From a virus: a DNA stretch of 64,000 nt. A program made the position numbers and the translations under genes. Positions within the stretch are counted from its first letter, which is position 1. Each line of letters starts with the position of its first letter. The stretch spans positions 1 through 64,000 of IMG/VR virus record IMGVR_UViG_3300026518_000007; one strand, 5' to 3'. Below, piece after piece: positions 53,648 to 62,178 of this stretch. The notes under the pieces are model-generated. The model saw only the letters and a list, made by a program, of their open reading frames with translations, did not search any database and was not told where the DNA came from.

Positions 53648-54447
53648 TGTCTGCCGTTAAGTATGCCTTAGATAGATTATCTTTAGAGATACCATCTGAG
53701 ATATTGAATTTAGCTTTTATGCGTAAAGCTACAGTTTATAGCATACCTACGACTTTAGAGAAACAGATAACTGATTTAGTTATAGAACCTATCGTTTTAA
53801 AAGACTGTAATCTTATAGGAGGTATAGAATTAACTATACCTGTTAATGGATGTAATGTAACATATTACGAACACGCTATGAATCAGAGAAACTTAGTCAT
53901 AAGCGTTCCTTATGAACTTACTAATAATAAGAAGGTATTAAATGCATTATCATTAACAGCTAATGTTACATATACTAATATGACTAATACATCTGGTAAC
54001 CCACTTATTAATAGTGCTAATAATGTAATGTACCATATGGGTAGTGTCGGCTCGTCTACAGTTATAACTAACTTGGAGCTTATAGCGCCTAACGTTATAT
54101 TAGTACATGATAACGTAATGGCTATAGCGAACGGGTTCCTAAGAATCATAGTTGAGAATAATAGTAACCTTAGTAATTTACAACCATCTTCTTATATAGC
54201 ATTTTCTGAATTAGTAACATATGCTGTTAAAGCTTTTATTTATAATAAGTTAGTTATAGCTTTAGATAAAGGTGAGTTATATAACGGTCATGAACTAAGT
54301 AAAGTTAGTGATATAGTTGATGATTACTCCTCTGCATTAGAGGATTATAAAACATTCTTAAAAGAGAAAATGGCTAAGATACTATTTATGAATAATTCGG
54401 TATCTATGTCTAGATATATACAAGGTATGGTTAGCCCATTTATTTAA
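53647..54447 (+). CDS. Probable virion protein, 266 aa
   Basis: Function not recognised. The N-terminal two thirds are beta-rich with many N/T turns, and the C-terminus is helical. It is coupled to the 82-aa gene. The unit 52222-54447 ends at a strong terminator just ahead of the chmA control region. Confidence 0.7.
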   Translation: MSAVKYALDRLSLEIPSEILNLAFMRKATVYSIPTTLEKQITDLVIEPIVLKDCNLIGGIELTIPVNGCNVTYYEHAMNQRNLVISVPYELTNNKKVLNALSLTANVTYTNMTNTSGNPLINSANNVMYHMGSVGSSTVITNLELIAPNVILVHDNVMAIANGFLRIIVENNSNLSNLQPSSYIAFSELVTYAVKAFIYNKLVIALDKGELYNGHELSKVSDIVDDYSSALEDYKTFLKEKMAKILFMNNSVSMSRYIQGMVSPFI

Positions 54448-54448
54448 C

Positions 54449-54490
54449 AGTGTATGTCCCATATGGGACATACACTATGTGTATTTTTTT
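54449..54490 (+). terminator. Intrinsic terminator upstream of chmA
   Basis: AGTGTATGTCCC/GGGACATACACT with loop ATAT and seven T. Confidence 0.88.
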
Positions 54491-54511
54491 AATCTCTATA
54501 GTTATATAGCT

Positions 54512-54527
54512 ATATATTATTAATATG
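54512..54527 (+). promoter_or_regulatory. chmA distal promoter-like motif
   Basis: Exact ATATATTATTAATATG, about 290 bases before the chmA ATG. Confidence 0.55.
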
Positions 54528-54753
54528 TGCACATGTTCTTTTTAATATATAAATATATTTTTTATACATATATATTACTATTGAACAAATAAATAAAAAA
54601 CATCTTTTAGCGAAGATGTTAGGTTATAGTATACAGACAAAGATATACTATTATTTGAATAAACTATTAAAGTTAATAACTAACCCTAATAAGGTTAGTT
54701 AGTATATACTCTAGTATAGTAGTAACTTTTTAATTCGAAAATAATTTAAAGAG

Positions 54754-54767
54754 ATATTACTAATATG
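54754..54767 (+). promoter_or_regulatory. chmA proximal promoter-like motif
   Basis: ATATTACTAATATG, 48 bases before the chmA ATG, followed by AAAAGGAAGTCCAA as ribosome site. Confidence 0.62.
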
Positions 54768-54814
54768 AGAGTTAGGAACTCTAATAGAAAACATAACATT
54801 AAAAGGAAGTCCAA

Positions 54815-56626
54815 ATGGCAATTCAAAGAGGAATTAAAACAGGCGTAGAAACAGAAGTAAATGTAGAACAAGCAACTGCAGCACAAAACAATTTAGAAGA
54901 TATGTTCGTAGATGACCAACGTACAGATAACGGTGAGCAGTTTCAAGATTTGATTAGTCTTGATAGTATCCTTATCTCTGATAAAGCGGATGGTGAAGTT
55001 TTAGAAGATGCGGGTAAAGCATTTTTGAAAGGTATCGAGTCTAAAAAGATTGATGTTAAAATAGCAACTATTAATAAAGATGCATATGACTTAGGTTATT
55101 CATTCGTACTTATGTATTATAAAGGAAGTAATGGTAAGGTTTACTACTTCATGTCACTACTTGAAGCTACAGGTCGTGCGCCAGTTACAGTTAAACAAAT
55201 CATTGCAGAAATGAACATTAAAAACAGTATTGCTATCCTTGTAACATCTGATGCATTTAATGATTATCTATATGAGCAAATTGAAAAGACTCTTAGAAAA
55301 GAGTTCAATGATGCACCACTTGTATCTTTAGAGGGCGTAGTTATCCCTACTGATGCTAACATTGAGACAACATGCGAAATCATTGCTAAATATGGCCATG
55401 ACCTTATCGCTCTTAAAGAGCTAGTTGAAACTGGTAAGGCTAGAGATATCACTGCTGCTGATATTCGTAAAGTAACTTCAAACTCAAATCTTACACTTGA
55501 TGTAATCATGAACACTGGTCTTACTATCAATAAGTTAGGTAGAACGGTTCGTACAGATTTCAATGTTGAAACTAACGTAGTCCGTAATGGTAATGTTCGT
55601 GATTTTCACGGAACTAACTCTAGAAAAATGCTTGCTACAACTGCTGGTTATTTAGAGTATATCATTTCTGAAGATGTTATTCCATATACACAACAAATCA
55701 AACGTACAGCAAAACCAATGATTATACTTAATGAGTTCTTAGGTAAAGCTCCAACTATGGGTTATACTTTACTATCTCTTATCAATGCTGCAACATTCAC
55801 TAACAGACAACAACTAAGTGCTCTTATCATTGAGAAAGATGCTGGCCCACTTAACTACTTGTTTAACTATAAAGGTGATGGTGCTGGTTTTGGAGATAAG
55901 CTATCTTTTAAAGACCCTAAAGCTAAACCTGAAATCATCAATGATATCATTCGTACGCATATCAGCTCTTCTCCTATCTTCGCAGTTGAAGTTGAATTAT
56001 ATGGTGCAAGTTATTCATATATGACTCCGTTCGTAGGTTTAAGTATTCCAAGTGCTACACAACGTGCTACTAATGATATCTTATCTGCTGCAGAACGTTT
56101 AGTCGGAAGTAAGTTTGAAACTAACGCAGTTGCAGCTAATGAAGGTTTCTTAGTACCTATTGGTAACTATGTAGATGCTGATGGTAATACAAGAGATATT
56201 CGTGAAATCGATACAACATTTATCGCTAAGTATACTAATGAACCAGCGTTGATTTTTGAATGGATTTTCTCTAACTTACCATCTCACATTTGTGAAAGTC
56301 ATACTGGTAAACAACCTTATATTCTTAAATTAGAAGTGATTGATAAAATTGCTACTATTCTTAACTTACAGGTTACTATTACTGGTAAAGCGGTACGTGT
56401 TCCACTACATGGTAGATTTGTAGAAGAGTTAGTACAAAAAGCTATGGCTGCTGGTTATGCTCCAAGTACTGAAGGTAATCCAATCGGTTATAACGATTTC
56501 AATAACTTACAATTTGTAGCGCAAGCATACAACGGTGCTTCTGTATCTAATACAGGTTTCGCAGCACAGCAAATGGGTAGCGCAGGTTTCATGGGTAATT
56601 TCAATAACATGAAATATCGCGGTTAA
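54815..56626 (+). CDS. chmA: Chimallin (ChmA), phage nucleus shell protein homologue
   Basis: 603 aa; known chimallins are about 600-630 aa. Compared from memory with Pseudomonas phage 201phi2-1 chimallin, landmarks occur in the same order. VVIPTDANIE...HDLIALKEL matches its IPADLVL...CDDILAL. VRTDFNVETNVVRNGNV matches its RADIVVTTQRVRRNGQ. FLVPIGNYVDADGNTRDI (about 445-462) matches its QVIDLGNWFDGDEKRD. VTITGKAVRVPLHGRFVEEL (about 520-540) matches its VTYTGKAERCTYNAKFIEAL. The C-terminus is flexible and G/N/Q rich, as in chimallin tails. ChmA lattices enclose phage DNA away from host nucleases. Codon use (CGT, ATC, CTT) points to very high expression. A major capsid protein was considered and rejected. 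Confidence 0.85.
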   Translation: MAIQRGIKTGVETEVNVEQATAAQNNLEDMFVDDQRTDNGEQFQDLISLDSILISDKADGEVLEDAGKAFLKGIESKKIDVKIATINKDAYDLGYSFVLMYYKGSNGKVYYFMSLLEATGRAPVTVKQIIAEMNIKNSIAILVTSDAFNDYLYEQIEKTLRKEFNDAPLVSLEGVVIPTDANIETTCEIIAKYGHDLIALKELVETGKARDITAADIRKVTSNSNLTLDVIMNTGLTINKLGRTVRTDFNVETNVVRNGNVRDFHGTNSRKMLATTAGYLEYIISEDVIPYTQQIKRTAKPMIILNEFLGKAPTMGYTLLSLINAATFTNRQQLSALIIEKDAGPLNYLFNYKGDGAGFGDKLSFKDPKAKPEIINDIIRTHISSSPIFAVEVELYGASYSYMTPFVGLSIPSATQRATNDILSAAERLVGSKFETNAVAANEGFLVPIGNYVDADGNTRDIREIDTTFIAKYTNEPALIFEWIFSNLPSHICESHTGKQPYILKLEVIDKIATILNLQVTITGKAVRVPLHGRFVEELVQKAMAAGYAPSTEGNPIGYNDFNNLQFVAQAYNGASVSNTGFAAQQMGSAGFMGNFNNMKYRG

Positions 56627-56640
56627 TTATTATAAATATG

Positions 56641-56674
56641 CATAGACTTAATTGTCTATGTGTATTTATTTTTT
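56641..56674 (+). terminator. Terminator after chmA
   Basis: CATAGAC/GTCTATG followed by a T-rich stretch. Confidence 0.7.
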
Positions 56675-56717
56675 CATCGTAATAAGTAATATGAATTAAA
56701 TAAATAAGGATAGAAAG

Positions 56718-57266
56718 ATGGATATATATACATACGTAGAAGAGGCTAAGAAAACTGAGTCTATTAAACAACCACTTAAAGAATTAGTTGTAGAAGATAC
56801 TGGATTAACGAATCGTATGTTGCATTCGATTATGGGAATTGTTACAGAGTCTACTGAAATAATGGCAGCAGCACGCGCTAATGATAGAGTTAATTTTTTA
56901 GAAGAGTGCGGTGATACATTTTGGTATCTAGCTATTTTAGCAGATGAGTTAGATATTGTAAGTGAGCTAGAAAATATAGATGATTTTGAACCAGCTGTTA
57001 AAGAGAGAACTGATTTATTAGATGTTTGTAAAAAAGCTCTATTTTATGGCTCTAAAGTAAATTTAGATGTTTTTAAACTAGAAACTATTAAAATGTATAA
57101 AGGCATTTGCTCATCTGTAGAGATAAATGGCGGAGATGTTGAAACTGTACAACTTACCAACATCAAAAAATTAAAAGCTAGATACCCTGATAAGTTCACT
57201 GATAGAGATGCTGAAAATAGAGATTTAACTAAAGAGCGTGAGATACTTGAAGACGGTCTTAACTAA
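56718..57266 (+). CDS. MazG-like nucleotide pyrophosphohydrolase
   Basis: 182 aa. The metal-binding acids of the all-alpha NTP pyrophosphatase fold are visible: TESTE (residues 43-47) and EECGDTFWY (62-70), the E-x-x-E...E-x-x-D pattern. The ending KLKARYPDKFTDRDAENRD is typical of phage MazG-like proteins. They remove non-canonical or excess nucleotides, or adjust the alarmone and dNTP pools. It sits 12 bases before thyX, fitting a nucleotide-metabolism pair. Confidence 0.85.
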   Translation: MDIYTYVEEAKKTESIKQPLKELVVEDTGLTNRMLHSIMGIVTESTEIMAAARANDRVNFLEECGDTFWYLAILADELDIVSELENIDDFEPAVKERTDLLDVCKKALFYGSKVNLDVFKLETIKMYKGICSSVEINGGDVETVQLTNIKKLKARYPDKFTDRDAENRDLTKEREILEDGLN

Positions 57267-57278
57267 AGGACATATGTA

Positions 57279-58319
57279 ATGTATATAATATATAAGCAGA
57301 TATTTGAAGAAGGTTATGTTAGAGAGATTTCTAATAAATTAGGTTTGGAATATGCAGAATTTAATTCTTCCGAAGATAACCGTATACGTATAGCTACGAG
57401 TATAGCGGCCGTTAGTAGAGGTAAAGATAATGCTAATAGCCCTAAAAAAAGATATAGTAGCTTATTAGCAGAAGCAGCGCCTAATATATCTATTAATGAT
57501 ATAGAAAAAAGTAATAAGACTATTAGTAATAAAGCAGGTAGACCTATAGAATATATTCCCGTTATCCTAGATGCTAGGTTAAGTAAAAAAGTAATAGGTG
57601 ATGAAAATGAAGTATTCTATTTATTATCATCTACCGATATAGAAAATTTTGATGAGCCTATACAAGTTTCTTTAGATGTATTCCTAAATGAGATAATGCC
57701 GTATAGTTATTTAGAAGGCAACATCCTATATACTAATCTAAGAGCTTTAGTAAACGCGGGTATAGACTATGAACTTATACCATATGGTGAAGTATATAAT
57801 TATAGAGCCGTAGAAGTAAAAGCTCCATATTTTGTATTCGCACAAATAAGAACGCATTCTAGAATATCACAGATAGCTCTTTCTGAAAGAGTAGTAACTG
57901 AAGATGAGTATTGGTTACCTGATGATATTTTAGTTAGGATTAAAGATAGATTAGATATTTCATTTATAGAAAACAATAATCTAAACTGTATAGGTTGTGA
58001 AAATTGTAAATATGGTAAACGTTTATTAGATGCTAGAATTATTGAAGATGTGGTTGATATATTCTTAGAATTATCCCCTAAATTAGTACAGAAAATAATG
58101 AAGCATTTAGGTTATCATAAAGAGATATATAATAGGTGGCCTAACCATCTTAAGTATAAAACATGGATAATGGGCGGTTATACTAATGACCCTAAAGCAT
58201 GGGGACATTTCCTATTAGAGAGAGAAGTATTTCCAGATATCTGTAAATCATGGGTTCAAGCTGAAACAAAAATAACAGCTGAAGCCATAGGTGACATTAT
58301 AATGGGCGATATAGATTAG
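57279..58319 (+). CDS. thyX: Flavin-dependent thymidylate synthase (ThyX)
   Basis: 346 aa, longer than most ThyX (about 220-260). The core motif RTHSRISQIALSER (191-204) keeps the S-x4-S-x-R part of RHRxxSxNxxSxR, with small changes at its start. APYFVFAQI leads into it, as in the family, and YKTWIMGGYTNDPKAWGHFL near the end fits the C-terminal helix that carries the FAD-binding residues. It makes dTMP from dUMP for phage DNA. An odd inserted cysteine cluster CIGCENC (237-243) could bind a metal. The stop lies inside the terminator stem. Confidence 0.8.
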   Translation: MYIIYKQIFEEGYVREISNKLGLEYAEFNSSEDNRIRIATSIAAVSRGKDNANSPKKRYSSLLAEAAPNISINDIEKSNKTISNKAGRPIEYIPVILDARLSKKVIGDENEVFYLLSSTDIENFDEPIQVSLDVFLNEIMPYSYLEGNILYTNLRALVNAGIDYELIPYGEVYNYRAVEVKAPYFVFAQIRTHSRISQIALSERVVTEDEYWLPDDILVRIKDRLDISFIENNNLNCIGCENCKYGKRLLDARIIEDVVDIFLELSPKLVQKIMKHLGYHKEIYNRWPNHLKYKTWIMGGYTNDPKAWGHFLLEREVFPDICKSWVQAETKITAEAIGDIIMGDID

Positions 58320-58354
58320 GTTTTCCTAATCTATATCGTATAACTCTTTTTTTC
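58308..58354 (+). terminator. Terminator overlapping the thyX stop
   Basis: GATATAGATTAGG/CCTAATCTATATC with loop TTTT and seven T. Confidence 0.9.
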
Positions 58355-58384
58355 TTTTGAATAAACAAATAATAAGGATTTATA

Positions 58385-59338
58385 ATGTTAAATATATACG
58401 ACGGCACATTAGGTATGCTGGCCAATATGGATAAAGTAGAGCACGAACTAAATAAATATATATCATCTACTACTGATGATTTATCTTACGAGATTAAAGA
58501 AGATAAATCTAAAGTAGTTATCATCACTGGTAAGAATGAAGAAGAGAAAGAATTACCTATATGGGGTAATCCATTAATCTTTAAAGATGTTAGAGGTAAT
58601 GATGTCGTAGCTGTCGACCTTAGACCATATATGAAAGCTAAGCTGGACGATATGATTGTAGTAACCGATATGCTACAAGATAAATATAATGGCATGATGC
58701 AGTTATATAGGTTAGTATTCACTAAGCTTATGTTAGATGATGATATAGCATGGTTATCATCTGTTAATCTTTTTATAGAAGAGTCATTCGCATCTATAAT
58801 AACAACAACTACGACTATGATGACATTTGATAATTCTATAGCTGATAAAGTTAATATAATAGCTAAGCTTCATTATTTAACTATGGATGAAGAGGAGCTA
58901 TCTAAGATAGAGGACTACATATATAGATTACCTAAGAGTGACATAAATGCTTTAGTTAAAGGAGACCTTAAAGATTTAGGTAATGCTTTAATAACTAAAT
59001 TCAGAGCAGGTGAACTTATGTTTCCTAGTAGAACTATTGGTTCTTTAGTAGAGAATATTAAAGTACTGTTAGATACTCCTAGAACAGATGGATTAGAACC
59101 CGATTTATATTTACAGACATTAAGTAGAAGTTTCTATAGTATGGATAGTAAAAGTTTAAGTATAGGGTTTATAGAAAATAAGCCTACACTATTAGCTGTT
59201 CTGATTATGGTTACTACAGAAGGTATTAATAGTAAATCTAGTTTACGTAAAATACTTAATAGTAATAAGCGCGCATGTAAGCCGAATGAAACAGCCAAAA
59301 CATTAATGGAAGTATATAAAGACCAGATACTGAGTTAG
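58385..59338 (+). CDS. Hypothetical protein, 317 aa
   Basis: Function not recognised. It is an alpha-rich protein; a T-rich stretch TTTTTMM near residues 140-146 is the only unusual feature. AAGGATTTATA precedes the ATG. It stands alone between two terminators, just before the DNA polymerase gene. Confidence 0.75.
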   Translation: MLNIYDGTLGMLANMDKVEHELNKYISSTTDDLSYEIKEDKSKVVIITGKNEEEKELPIWGNPLIFKDVRGNDVVAVDLRPYMKAKLDDMIVVTDMLQDKYNGMMQLYRLVFTKLMLDDDIAWLSSVNLFIEESFASIITTTTTMMTFDNSIADKVNIIAKLHYLTMDEEELSKIEDYIYRLPKSDINALVKGDLKDLGNALITKFRAGELMFPSRTIGSLVENIKVLLDTPRTDGLEPDLYLQTLSRSFYSMDSKSLSIGFIENKPTLLAVLIMVTTEGINSKSSLRKILNSNKRACKPNETAKTLMEVYKDQILS

Positions 59339-59372
59339 TAAGACTATGTCTTACTAACTAGTATTCTTTTTT
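59333..59372 (+). terminator. Terminator overlapping a stop
   Basis: AGTTAGTAAGAC/GTCTTACTAACT with loop TAT and a T run. Confidence 0.88.
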
Positions 59373-59417
59373 ACCCGATTATTCTTAAATGAATATAGAT
59401 TTTTAAAGGCGAGATGA

Positions 59418-61544
59418 ATGAAAAAAATAAGCAAGTATTTTAAAAATAAGCCAGAATTTTATGTGAATGATGTTGACCCAATAAGACATTATTTAGAAAT
59501 AGGTAATTACTTTTTAAAAACTATGAAAGATAGTACATTAGATTATAAAGATAAAATAAAAACTTTTATTAAAGAAATAAAAAGCTTTAAAGACCCTACT
59601 GTCTATTTTTACGAACGGGATATTAATGGTAAAAAGAATAAAAGTAAAACATCTTTATCTTCATATATTAAATATGTTAAAGATACTGGTGATATCATAG
59701 TACCGTCATTTACGGTATATTTTAGTAAGGATAAGAAAGCTTCACTACACGCTGACTTTATTGGGAACAATATTAAAGAGCGCTCTAAACATAAAAAGCT
59801 TGCGTTTAAATACAAGATGAATAAGCAATTCGAACAATTCGAGTATCATAATACCATACAGAAAGTTAAGAAGATTTTTAATAACTCATTATCAGGAGCA
59901 TATGCATCAGCGGGTACTGTTTTAAATAACCCATCTGCACATTATACATTAACATCTATAACAAGATGTGTTTCAGGAATAGGTAATGCATTAAGTGAAT
60001 CTATCATATCTGGTAATAAACATTATAAGGACCCTGATGTTACATTAGAACATTTAGTAACCATAGCTTATTCAACTCCTACTGAAGAAGTTGAACGAGT
60101 CATACATAAATATAATATTCATATACCTACGGCAGATGAGGTCATGGCTTCAGTTATTAAATCATCTAGTAAGTATTGGAGGAATTTAGAAAAAGAGAGA
60201 ATAATATTTGATTTTTTAAATAGAATAGACGGATTTAAAAGAGCATTTATTTTATATAGTAATGACATGTATCATTTTAGAACATATAACCCTGACTTAA
60301 TGAGAGGAGTTATAGCAGAAGCTACTACAAAAGTCCTTATAACCAAAACAGAAGAAGAGTATGATGATATTTTAAACTTAACGGATGAATGGATTTATAA
60401 TACTGCTGCTCTAATGTGTATTAGTGATTTAAGAGGTAAGAAAAGGGATGATTTTACTTTAGTAGATAAACGTAATATGGCTTCAGCTATAATTGGTTTT
60501 ACTAATACTATAGATAAGTATGGTGATATATTTAAATTATTTTTAGTAACTAATATATTTCCAGTTTCTATAACCGATATTAAAGATATGGTTAGGGAAG
60601 CTATAGTATTATCAGATACAGATAGTACTTGTTCCAGTTATGGTAGCTGGGTAGATTGGTATTTTAATAAACCTACATTTAGTGATAATGGGTTAGCCGT
60701 TAGTTCAGTTATCATTGCGTTAGTTACACAATCTATGGACCATTACATTAAACTATTTGCAGGTAACATGAACGTTAAGTATGAAGATGCTCAATCTTTA
60801 GAAATGAAGAATGAGTTCGTATGGGATGTTTTTGTTAATACTAATGTCTCTAAACATTATTTTGCTAATGTAGTATCTCAAGAGGGTAACATTTATGCTA
60901 TAGATTTAAAGAAATCATTAGAGCGTAAAGGCGTTAACTTAATAGCGCCTAATGCATACCAGCCTATACGTGATATGGCTGAAGAGATGATGATAGATAT
61001 CATGAACACTACATTTAAAAAAGAGACGGTTCCATTAACTAAATATCTTAATAAAGTATTAGAAGCAGAAGAGATTATTAAAGACCTAGTATATAAAGGT
61101 TCGCCTGATGTTTTAAAACTTGAAAAGATAAAGGATGCTAAAGGTTATAAGAAAGGGGAATTAGAATCTCCTTATACACACTATATTTTATGGAATAAAG
61201 TTTTTAAGCCATTATACGGAGATGCACCTAAACCTACATTTATGGCTGTTAAATTTCCTACTACCATAAATAGTAAAAATGATATGAATATATTCTTAGA
61301 TAGCTGCGATGAAGAGTTCCGTAATAACTTTAAAGATTACTTAACATTAAGTGGTAAAAGTGAGATTAAGGTTTTTAGACTACCGTTAATAGTAACGCAC
61401 ACTAAAGGTATACCTAAAGAGTTACTACCTATTATATCTACAGATAGGGTTATCATAGATAATTGTAGAGTTCTTTATATGGTATTAGAGACATTAGGAT
61501 TTTTTATAAAACCTGATGAAACTTTAACTAATATGTTAAAATGA
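59418..61544 (+). CDS. Family B DNA polymerase, palm/thumb part of a split enzyme
   Basis: 708 aa. Motif B is visible as KKIFNNSLSGAYASAG (residues 151-166), the K-x3-N-S-x-Y-G-like block. Motif C is LSDTDSTCSS (398-407), with Asp400 and Asp402 as Mg ligands. Thumb-like K-M/K-x-K and ERKGVNLIAPNAYQP follow. No 3'-5' exonuclease motifs or clear motif A occur here, so the exonuclease and motif A must lie in another gene outside this window, as in phiKZ-like phages with divided polymerases. It would be the replicative polymerase in the phage nucleus. Confidence 0.8.
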   Translation: MKKISKYFKNKPEFYVNDVDPIRHYLEIGNYFLKTMKDSTLDYKDKIKTFIKEIKSFKDPTVYFYERDINGKKNKSKTSLSSYIKYVKDTGDIIVPSFTVYFSKDKKASLHADFIGNNIKERSKHKKLAFKYKMNKQFEQFEYHNTIQKVKKIFNNSLSGAYASAGTVLNNPSAHYTLTSITRCVSGIGNALSESIISGNKHYKDPDVTLEHLVTIAYSTPTEEVERVIHKYNIHIPTADEVMASVIKSSSKYWRNLEKERIIFDFLNRIDGFKRAFILYSNDMYHFRTYNPDLMRGVIAEATTKVLITKTEEEYDDILNLTDEWIYNTAALMCISDLRGKKRDDFTLVDKRNMASAIIGFTNTIDKYGDIFKLFLVTNIFPVSITDIKDMVREAIVLSDTDSTCSSYGSWVDWYFNKPTFSDNGLAVSSVIIALVTQSMDHYIKLFAGNMNVKYEDAQSLEMKNEFVWDVFVNTNVSKHYFANVVSQEGNIYAIDLKKSLERKGVNLIAPNAYQPIRDMAEEMMIDIMNTTFKKETVPLTKYLNKVLEAEEIIKDLVYKGSPDVLKLEKIKDAKGYKKGELESPYTHYILWNKVFKPLYGDAPKPTFMAVKFPTTINSKNDMNIFLDSCDEEFRNNFKDYLTLSGKSEIKVFRLPLIVTHTKGIPKELLPIISTDRVIIDNCRVLYMVLETLGFFIKPDETLTNMLK

Positions 61545-61565
61545 AATTAATTAAGGAGTTATAAA

Positions 61566-62135
61566 ATGGATATTAAAATCATTTATGTCGTAATGGGCTG
61601 GTCTAGATTAGCTAATACTAAAGTTACTAAATATTTACAAGGTAGATTAACTTCGTTAGGATATAAAGTAAAATATCCTGACCCTGACAAAGTAGTGTTT
61701 TACTCATTATCTAAATTATTAGGTATAGATGTCGGAGAAGTAGAGTCTGCCTTAAAAAGAGATGATTATTTTACCTTCTATAGTAAATTCACTAATATGG
61801 AAGATATTTTTAAAATACATAAAGAAGTATTATATACTTTACATTCTGATATATTCATTAATGCTATAATAGATTCTATTAAAAAATCTACTCTAGATAA
61901 TGCAGTTATCATAGATAAACTTAACACATATTCGGAATATGAAAAACTAAAAGCTTTTTGCATTAATAACGATATAACTATTAAGCTACTTAACCCGCAT
62001 TCAGAGCACGGTAATGAAAGAAATATTATTAATCATACATTATCACTAGTTAAGCCGGATTATAGGTTCAACGTTGCTGAGAATGACGATTACATGCTTA
62101 AGATAGATGATATAGTAGATGAGAATAAAATATGA
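61566..62135 (+). CDS. Nucleotide-kinase-like protein with a degenerate P-loop
   Basis: 189 aa. The overall order (N-terminal strand and P-loop position, a lid-like helical middle, IIDKLNTYSEYEKLKAF as a base-binding-like turn, and a C-terminal nucleotide pocket region) resembles deoxynucleoside monophosphate kinases. Where GxxGxGK(S/T) is expected it reads VVMGWSRLANTKVT, lacking the normal glycine-lysine loop. It could be inactive, use a changed loop, or be another P-loop-like fold. It follows the polymerase in the same unit. Confidence 0.4.
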   Translation: MDIKIIYVVMGWSRLANTKVTKYLQGRLTSLGYKVKYPDPDKVVFYSLSKLLGIDVGEVESALKRDDYFTFYSKFTNMEDIFKIHKEVLYTLHSDIFINAIIDSIKKSTLDNAVIIDKLNTYSEYEKLKAFCINNDITIKLLNPHSEHGNERNIINHTLSLVKPDYRFNVAENDDYMLKIDDIVDENKI

Positions 62136-62136
62136 T

Positions 62137-62178
62137 GATACATACGACTTATGCCGTATGTATCACCAGACTCTTTTT
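62137..62178. terminator. Terminator between convergent genes
   Basis: GATACATACG/CGTATGTATC with a short T run. Confidence 0.75.

Larger units (their letters stand above)
54491..54814 (+). promoter_or_regulatory. chmA control region with two promoter motifs and a structured leader
   Basis: About 320 noncoding bases. Promoter-like motif 1 (ATATATTATTAATATG) is at 54512-54527 and motif 2 (ATATTACTAATATG) is at 54754-54767. Between them lie three hairpins: CATCTT/AAGATG (54601-54618), TATAGTATA/TATACTA (54625-54651) and TAACTAACC/GGTTAGTTA (54677-54701). A transcript from motif 1 would carry a structured leader. Confidence 0.55.

Noticed and set aside
54815-56626. Major capsid protein as identity of the 603-aa expressed gene
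   Set aside because: Ordered landmarks and the C-terminal TGKA...F-(V/I)-E-(E/A)-L block fit chimallin, and no HK97-type propeptide or capsid pattern is seen.
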